From NCBI GenBank assembly GCA_007118555.1, contig SKRJ01000339.1, positions 1-9,457 on the forward strand: DNA of 9,457 nucleotides. The letters are read 5' to 3'. Source of the stretch: Anaerolineae bacterium (GTDB taxonomy: Bacteria; Chloroflexota; Anaerolineae; UBA1429). This document shows, in pieces, positions 5,621 to 9,457 of this stretch (position 1 is its first letter; each line of letters opens with the position of its first letter). Both the position numbers and the translations under genes were made by a program. The notes beneath the pieces were generated by a model, which was given only the letters and a program-made list of their open reading frames with translations, had not been told where the DNA came from and did no database searches.

Positions 5621-6979
5621 ATGGAGAGCCAGTATCTACTCAGCCAGAACGATCTGCCGACCCAGTGGTACAATGTCATTCCCGATCTGCCCGAGCCGCT
5701 TCCGCCCACGCTCCATCCCAAGACCCTGCAGCCGGTGGGCCCCGATGATCTGGCGCCCATCTTTCCCATGGAGCTGATCCTGCAGGAGGTGAGCCAGGAT
5801 CGCTACATCGACATCCCCCACGAGGTGCGCGAGATCCTGCAGCTCTGGCGCCCCACGCCCCTGCTGCGTGCTGTGCGCCTGGAAAAGGCGTTGGGCACGC
5901 CCGCCAAGATCTTTTACAAGTACGAGGGCACCAGCCCTGTGGGCAGCCACAAGCCCAACACCGCCGTGGCCCAGGCCTACTATAACAAGATGGCCGGGGT
6001 CAAGCGGCTCTGCACCGAGACGGGCGCCGGTCAGTGGGGCTCGGCGCTGGCCATGGCCTGCAACTTTTTCGATCTCGCGTGCAAGGTGTACATGGTCAAG
6101 GTCAGCTACCATCAAAAGCCGGGCCGCCGTTCGATCATCCGCATCTTTGGCGGCGAGGTGACCCCCAGCCCCAGCGAGGAGACCGAGTCGGGCCGCAGCA
6201 TCCTGGCGCAGAATCCCGATTCCCCCGGCAGCCTCGGCATCGCCATCAGCGAGGCCGTCGAGGTGGCCATGTTGAACGAGGACACCAAGTACTCGTTGGG
6301 GAGCGTGTTGAACCATGTGCTGCTGCATCAGACGGTGATCGGCATGGAGACGATCAAGCAGATGGACCTGGCCGGGTTTGAGCCCGACGTCGTGATCGGT
6401 TGCGTGGGTGGTGGCTCGAACTTTGGCGGGATCGCACTGCCCTACCTGCAGCGCAATCTCCAGGATGGCACCAAGACGCGCCTGGTGGGCGTCGAGCCCA
6501 TGGCCTGCCCCACCCTGACCAAGGGCCCCTATGCCTTTGACTATGGCGACACGGCCAAGATGGCGCCGGTGGTCAAGATGAACACCCTCGGCCACGATTT
6601 CGTGCCGGCGGGCATCCATGCCGGTGGCCTGCGCTACCATGGCGTAGCGCCCATCCTGGCGCTCTTGCACGAGCACAAGCTGATCGAGTCTGTGGCCTAC
6701 TATCAGATCCCTGTCTTTGAGGCGGCGTCACAGTTTGCCAAGAGCGAGGGCATCATTCCCGCGCCCGAATCGGCCCACGCTGTCCGCGCCGCCATTGACG
6801 AGGCGCTGGATGCCAAGGAAAAGGGCGAGGAGCGGGTGATCGTGTTCGAGCTGAGCGGCCACGGTTACCTGGACCTGTCGTCGTACGATGCGTACATGGC
6901 AGGCGATCTGGAGGACTATGCCTATCCCGAGGAAATGATCCGCGATTCGTTGACGCGGCTGCCCCAGGTGAATCTCTAG
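5621..6979 (+). CDS. trpB: Tryptophan synthase beta chain, TrpB2 type
   Basis: A 452-residue PLP enzyme that joins indole and serine to make tryptophan in the cytoplasm. The PLP lysine is Lys111 in GSHKPNTA (108-115), the catalytic glutamate Glu133 lies in [10 protein letters not shown] (133-142), and the phosphate-binding loop is GGGSN (263-267). The N-terminal extension (RPTPLLRA at 77-84 preceded by about 75 residues), the total length and the ETGAGQWG wording mark the TrpB2 group instead of the roughly 400-residue TrpB1 that pairs with TrpA; TrpB2 proteins generally lack the canonical TrpA interface. The ATG at 5621 has AAAGGAG (5606-5612) 8 bases upstream. Transcription is governed by the upstream Trp T-box. 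No trpA or other pathway gene adjoins it, so indole salvage or an independent synthase step is possible. Frame intact, key residues present. Confidence 0.95.
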   Translation: MESQYLLSQNDLPTQWYNVIPDLPEPLPPTLHPKTLQPVGPDDLAPIFPMELILQEVSQDRYIDIPHEVREILQLWRPTPLLRAVRLEKALGTPAKIFYKYEGTSPVGSHKPNTAVAQAYYNKMAGVKRLCTETGAGQWGSALAMACNFFDLACKVYMVKVSYHQKPGRRSIIRIFGGEVTPSPSEETESGRSILAQNPDSPGSLGIAISEAVEVAMLNEDTKYSLGSVLNHVLLHQTVIGMETIKQMDLAGFEPDVVIGCVGGGSNFGGIALPYLQRNLQDGTKTRLVGVEPMACPTLTKGPYAFDYGDTAKMAPVVKMNTLGHDFVPAGIHAGGLRYHGVAPILALLHEHKLIESVAYYQIPVFEAASQFAKSEGIIPAPESAHAVRAAIDEALDAKEKGEERVIVFELSGHGYLDLSSYDAYMAGDLEDYAYPEEMIRDSLTRLPQVNL

Positions 6980-6996
6980 CATTTGTCACGGTTACG

Positions 6997-7035
6997 GGCT
7001 ATGGCCGGGCGAGCAGACCCCGTTCGGTCATAGCC
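6997..7035. terminator. Hairpin between convergent trpB and folC, possible bidirectional terminator
   Basis: GGCTATGGCCG (6997-7007) pairs with CGGTCATAGCC (7025-7035) over 11 positions including one G-T wobble, with a 17-base loop. It occupies almost the whole 66-base gap between the two convergent stops. Neither side has a T run, so intrinsic termination would be weak; it may serve as a transcript-end stabiliser. Confidence 0.42.
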
Positions 7036-7045
7036 TGCACAGGCG

Positions 7046-8407
7046 CTAGTAGACGCCCGACGGATCGCTGGGAAAGGGCTCGCGCCCCTGCATGGCCTCC
7101 CAGGCTGACATGGCCTCGGCGACCACAAAGAGCGAGCCCGTCACCAGGATGAGCTCGTCGGGCCCGGCCTCGTGCACCGCCAGGCGCAACGCTGCGTCGG
7201 TGGTGGCGCATATCTCGACCGAATAGCCCAGCTCTTGGCCCAGGTCTCGCAGCATCTCGGGCGAGGCCGACTTGGGGTGGCTGGCTGCGGTGACATAGGC
7301 GTGCGAGGCTTGCGGCAGCAACAGCTCCAGCATCGAGGCGGGGCGATGGGCCTGCCCGGCCCCAAAGATCAGCCGGATGCGCCTGTAATCCAGGTAGGCG
7401 GGCAACGACTGGAGCAGTTGGTGCACCGAATAGGCATTGTGGGCCCCATCCACTACCACCAATGGCTCGCGGCTCAGCACCTGCATCCTCCCCGGCCAAC
7501 GCACGTGAGCCAGTCCCTCGCGCACGGCCTCTCTCGGGATCTCGATCCCCTGCTCGCGCAGGGCCTCGATGCCGGCCACGGCGGTGCAGGCGTTCTCCAA
7601 CTGGAACTTGCCCAGGAGCGGCAACTCCAGCTCGGGGTACTCGGGTGCGCGATGGTTTTCGGCGCGATAGATCGCCAGCCGCTGGGTGCCGTTGGTGGGC
7701 CCCAGGTCGCGCCAGCGCCAATCTCGCTTGACGATGGTCAACGGCGCCTGCTGGGCGTGGGCGGTCTCACGGATCACGCGCAGGGCCGAGGGACGCTGCG
7801 GCGAGCTGACCACCGGCACGCCCGGCTTGATGATGCCCGCCTTTTCCCTCGCGATCTGGGCCAACGTGGTGCCCAGCACGCCGATATGGTCGATGCTGAT
7901 GGAGGTGATCAGCGAGACCAGGGGCGTGAGAACGTTGGTGGCGTCCAGGCGGCCGCCCAGCCCCACCTCGAACACGGCCAGGTCCACCTGCTGGCGGGCG
8001 AAATGCCACATGGCCAGCTCGGTGATCAGCTCAAAGACCGAGGTCTGGGGGCGGGCATCCACGATGGGCTGGATCTCGGCGACCATGTCCACCAGCTCTT
8101 GCTCGGCAATCGGTTTGCCCTGGAGTTGGATGCGCTCGCGAAAGGTGTGCAGGTGAGGCGAGGTGTACATGCCGACCTTGTATCCCGCCGCCCGCAGAAT
8201 CGCGTCCACCATGGCCGTTGTCGAGCCCTTGCCCTTGGTGCCGGCGATATGCACCGAGGGATAGGCGCGGTGGGGATCGCCCAACTGGGCCAGCAGCTCC
8301 TCGACGCGAGCGAGGCGCCAATCGCGCTGGCCATAGGGCGTGCCGCGGTCGCGCTCAAAGTCGGTGCGCGCCAGAATATACTCCAAGGCCTCGCGATAGC
8401 TGCGCAT
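7046..8407 (-). CDS. folC: Bifunctional folylpolyglutamate synthase / dihydrofolate synthase
   Basis: A 453-residue Mur-ligase-fold enzyme that adds glutamate to dihydropteroate and to folates using ATP. Landmarks in order: the P-loop HIAGTKGKGSTTAM (53-66), the YTSPHLHTFRERI element (81-93), EVGLGGRLDATN (147-158), SIDHIGVLG (171-179) with REKAGIIKPG, the interdomain WPGRMQ (304-309), and the C-terminal-domain motif DGAHN (320-324). Length is normal for the family. The ATG at 8407 has GGGAG about 7 bases upstream; a longer reading from 8533 would run through the promoter and the hairpin, so it is rejected. It is transcribed alone from its own promoter, with no folate or accC/dedD-type neighbours, and converges with trpB. 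Whether it performs both reactions or only polyglutamylation cannot be read from sequence alone. Confidence 0.95.
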   Translation of the reverse strand: MRSYREALEYILARTDFERDRGTPYGQRDWRLARVEELLAQLGDPHRAYPSVHIAGTKGKGSTTAMVDAILRAAGYKVGMYTSPHLHTFRERIQLQGKPIAEQELVDMVAEIQPIVDARPQTSVFELITELAMWHFARQQVDLAVFEVGLGGRLDATNVLTPLVSLITSISIDHIGVLGTTLAQIAREKAGIIKPGVPVVSSPQRPSALRVIRETAHAQQAPLTIVKRDWRWRDLGPTNGTQRLAIYRAENHRAPEYPELELPLLGKFQLENACTAVAGIEALREQGIEIPREAVREGLAHVRWPGRMQVLSREPLVVVDGAHNAYSVHQLLQSLPAYLDYRRIRLIFGAGQAHRPASMLELLLPQASHAYVTAASHPKSASPEMLRDLGQELGYSVEICATTDAALRLAVHEAGPDELILVTGSLFVVAEAMSAWEAMQGREPFPSDPSGVY

Positions 8408-8444
8408 GACATCTCCCGATCGAGTGCAGAAAAACCCGCTCGCG

Positions 8445-8473
8445 ATTGTACTCCAGAGGTGGGGCAGGGCCAA
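8445..8473 (-). promoter_or_regulatory. folC: Sigma70-like promoter of folC
   Basis: On the minus strand TTGGCC (8473-8468), 17 bases, then TACAAT (8450-8445). The predicted start near 8438 leaves a leader of about 30 bases containing the GGGAG site of folC. It lies between the upstream hairpin terminator and the gene, as expected for a separate transcript. Confidence 0.6.
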
Positions 8474-8499
8474 TTTGGCCGGGAGAATCGAGCGAGGAA

Positions 8500-8535
8500 C
8501 TATGGGGCTGCAGAGATGCCGATACAGCCCCATAG
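8500..8535 (-). terminator. Hairpin terminator after the MFS transporter gene
   Basis: CTATGGGGCTG (8500-8510) and CAGCCCCATAG (8525-8535) form a perfect 11-bp stem with a 14-base loop, beginning 13 bases after the transporter stop. On the minus strand it is followed only by a short TTCC, so the T tract is poor. Position and perfect pairing still favour a transcript end. Confidence 0.55.
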
Positions 8536-8548
8536 CAGGTCAGATGAT

Positions 8549-9457
8549 CTAGGCCGGGGTGCGAACGGGCGTGCGCTGTGCGATACCGATGCGCCAGGTG
8601 TAGAGCAGGGCCACCAGAGCAATACCTGCAGCCACATAGTGAAACGCCGCCCGATAGCCAAGAGCGACGACCAGCAACCCGCCCACCATCGGCCCGGTAG
8701 AGTGACCGATATCCATGATGCCGGAGAGGGTGCCCAGAGCAGCCCCGTGGGTGGTTGCGGTGGCGAGATCGGCGGCAAAGGCCGAGGTGGAGGCCGTGAC
8801 CGTGGCCAGCCCCAGGCCATAGCAGGCCACCGCCGCCAGGAGCAGCACATAGGAGCCGGCGATGGGCATGATGAACACTGAGACCGCGCACAGGAGCATG
8901 CCGGCGGCGATCATGGGCACGCGCCCCACCCTGTCCGATAGGCGCCCGCTGAACGGCTTGACCACAGCGGCCACAATGATCTGGCCCGTAAAGAGGGGAC
9001 CGATCTGCCAGGGAGCCAGCCCCACCTGCTCAAAGAGATAGATGGGCAGGTAGACCTCGACGAACCCAAAGCTGAAATATTGGGTGGCCTCGATCAGGCT
9101 CGTGGCCAAGAGGCGGGTGTTGCGCATCATGACCTTGAGATCCTGGCGCACCTCCTGCCAGGACTGCAGCATCTGGGCGCGGGCGCCCTCTGTAGACGTC
9201 TCTGGTTGATCGCCGAGGCGGGGCAGTTGCAGCGCCACCAACAGAGCCATCACACCGGCCACGCCGACGACCAGGTAGACCCATTGAAAGTTGTCGCCCA
9301 GGATCAGCAGGCCGCCCACGGTGGGCGCCAGGAACCGCCCGACCATGGTGGCCGACGAGTACCACGCCATGCGCTCGCCCCGGCGCGCGTCGTACAGATC
9401 GGCCACGGTGGCCATGGCCACCGGCCCCAGGATGGCTGTTGCCAGCCCGTGGTAGAC
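8549..9457 (-). CDS. Major facilitator superfamily transporter, N-terminal part cut off by window edge
   Basis: The frame enters from the right edge without a start and ends with TAG at 8549, giving 302 visible residues. A GTG at 9421 lies inside the conserved fourth-helix region and is not the true start: the 12 codons before it (YHGLATAILGPVA) read on smoothly. Visible landmarks are the helix 4-5 region VADLYDARRGERMAWYSS, APTVGGLLIL, a central cytoplasmic loop rich in charged residues, and the second-half motif A, SGRLSDRVGRVPM (about 170-182), which marks the MFS fold. Eight or so helices remain visible. The pattern is that of drug- or sugar-type exporters, but the substrate cannot be told. 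About 100 N-terminal residues are presumably beyond the edge. Ends upstream of folC with its own hairpin, so probably a separate transcript. Confidence 0.88.
   Translation of the reverse strand, partial: VYHGLATAILGPVAMATVADLYDARRGERMAWYSSATMVGRFLAPTVGGLLILGDNFQWVYLVVGVAGVMALLVALQLPRLGDQPETSTEGARAQMLQSWQEVRQDLKVMMRNTRLLATSLIEATQYFSFGFVEVYLPIYLFEQVGLAPWQIGPLFTGQIIVAAVVKPFSGRLSDRVGRVPMIAAGMLLCAVSVFIMPIAGSYVLLLAAVACYGLGLATVTASTSAFAADLATATTHGAALGTLSGIMDIGHSTGPMVGGLLVVALGYRAAFHYVAAGIALVALLYTWRIGIAQRTPVRTPA

Noticed and set aside
5379..5777. Plus-strand open frames across the T-box leader
   Set aside because: They traverse the conserved T-box and terminator, lack ribosome sites and end inside trpB in another frame. 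The leader structure explains the sequence better than a leader peptide.
5636..6676. A 346-codon minus-strand open frame inside trpB
   Set aside because: It is antisense to a well-conserved trpB; the His/Asp/Gly/Leu-rich translation shows no recognisable family.
7172..8881. A 569-codon plus-strand open frame across folC and the transporter end
   Set aside because: It runs antisense through intact folC motifs, an intergenic promoter and a hairpin, and its product has the same Gln/His/Gly-rich shadow composition.
1..9457. CRISPR array, tRNA/rRNA genes, insertion sequences or prophage
   Set aside because: I saw no regularly spaced direct repeats, no tRNA-like cloverleaf apart from T-box stems, no transposase or integrase motif and no terminal inverted repeats. 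The composition appears even throughout.

Overview
The window is GC-rich bacterial DNA whose coding strands are packed with G/C-ending codons. The mix of families suggests a Chloroflexota (Anaerolineae-like) genome or a close relative: a glutamate-mutase-L-type ATPase next to several uncharacterised membrane proteins, a stand-alone TrpB2-type tryptophan synthase beta chain under a T-box leader, and AAGGAG-like ribosome binding sites. This placement is inferred from gene content; no rRNA or other phylogenetic marker is in view.

Bases 1-5052, minus strand: a compact run of seven genes reading toward the left edge, with gaps of -1 to 27 bases, so very probably one operon. In transcription order: a HEAT-repeat protein (4991-4032), an 89-residue small protein (4026-3757), a two-TM protein resembling DUF6754 (3757-2990), a six-TM protein (2986-2375), a double-zinc-ribbon protein with two TM helices and an exported Rossmann-like domain (2366-1104), another six-TM protein (1076-366), and the N-terminal 120 residues of a MutL-family ASKHA ATPase (362 to beyond base 1). 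A sigma70-like promoter (5024-5052) lies in front of the run. None of these genes has an established function here. Together they look like a multi-subunit membrane assembly with a cytoplasmic scaffold and an actin/Hsp70-fold ATPase, and this is the best candidate in the window for an undescribed system.

Bases 5053-5620: the divergent intergenic region. It holds a near-consensus promoter (TTGACA, 17 bases, TAGAAT; 5162-5190) and a complete tryptophan-specific T-box leader (about 5197-5526). The leader shows a Stem I with an AGTA/GAA specifier loop and a TGG specifier codon, a Stem II, a Stem III hairpin, the canonical AGGGTGGTACCGCG T-box, and a terminator with eight T residues. Bases 5527-5620 hold nothing recognisable except the trpB ribosome binding site.

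Bases 5621-6979, plus strand: trpB of the TrpB2 class, under control of that T-box. No trpA or other trp gene is near it, so it may work as an indole-using or independent tryptophan synthase whose expression responds to uncharged tRNA-Trp.

Bases 6980-9457: convergent with trpB, folC (8407-7046; folylpolyglutamate/dihydrofolate synthase) has its own promoter (8445-8473). Upstream of it is the C-terminal two thirds of a major facilitator superfamily transporter (from beyond the right edge to 8549), closed by an 11-bp hairpin (8500-8535). These look like ordinary housekeeping and transport genes.
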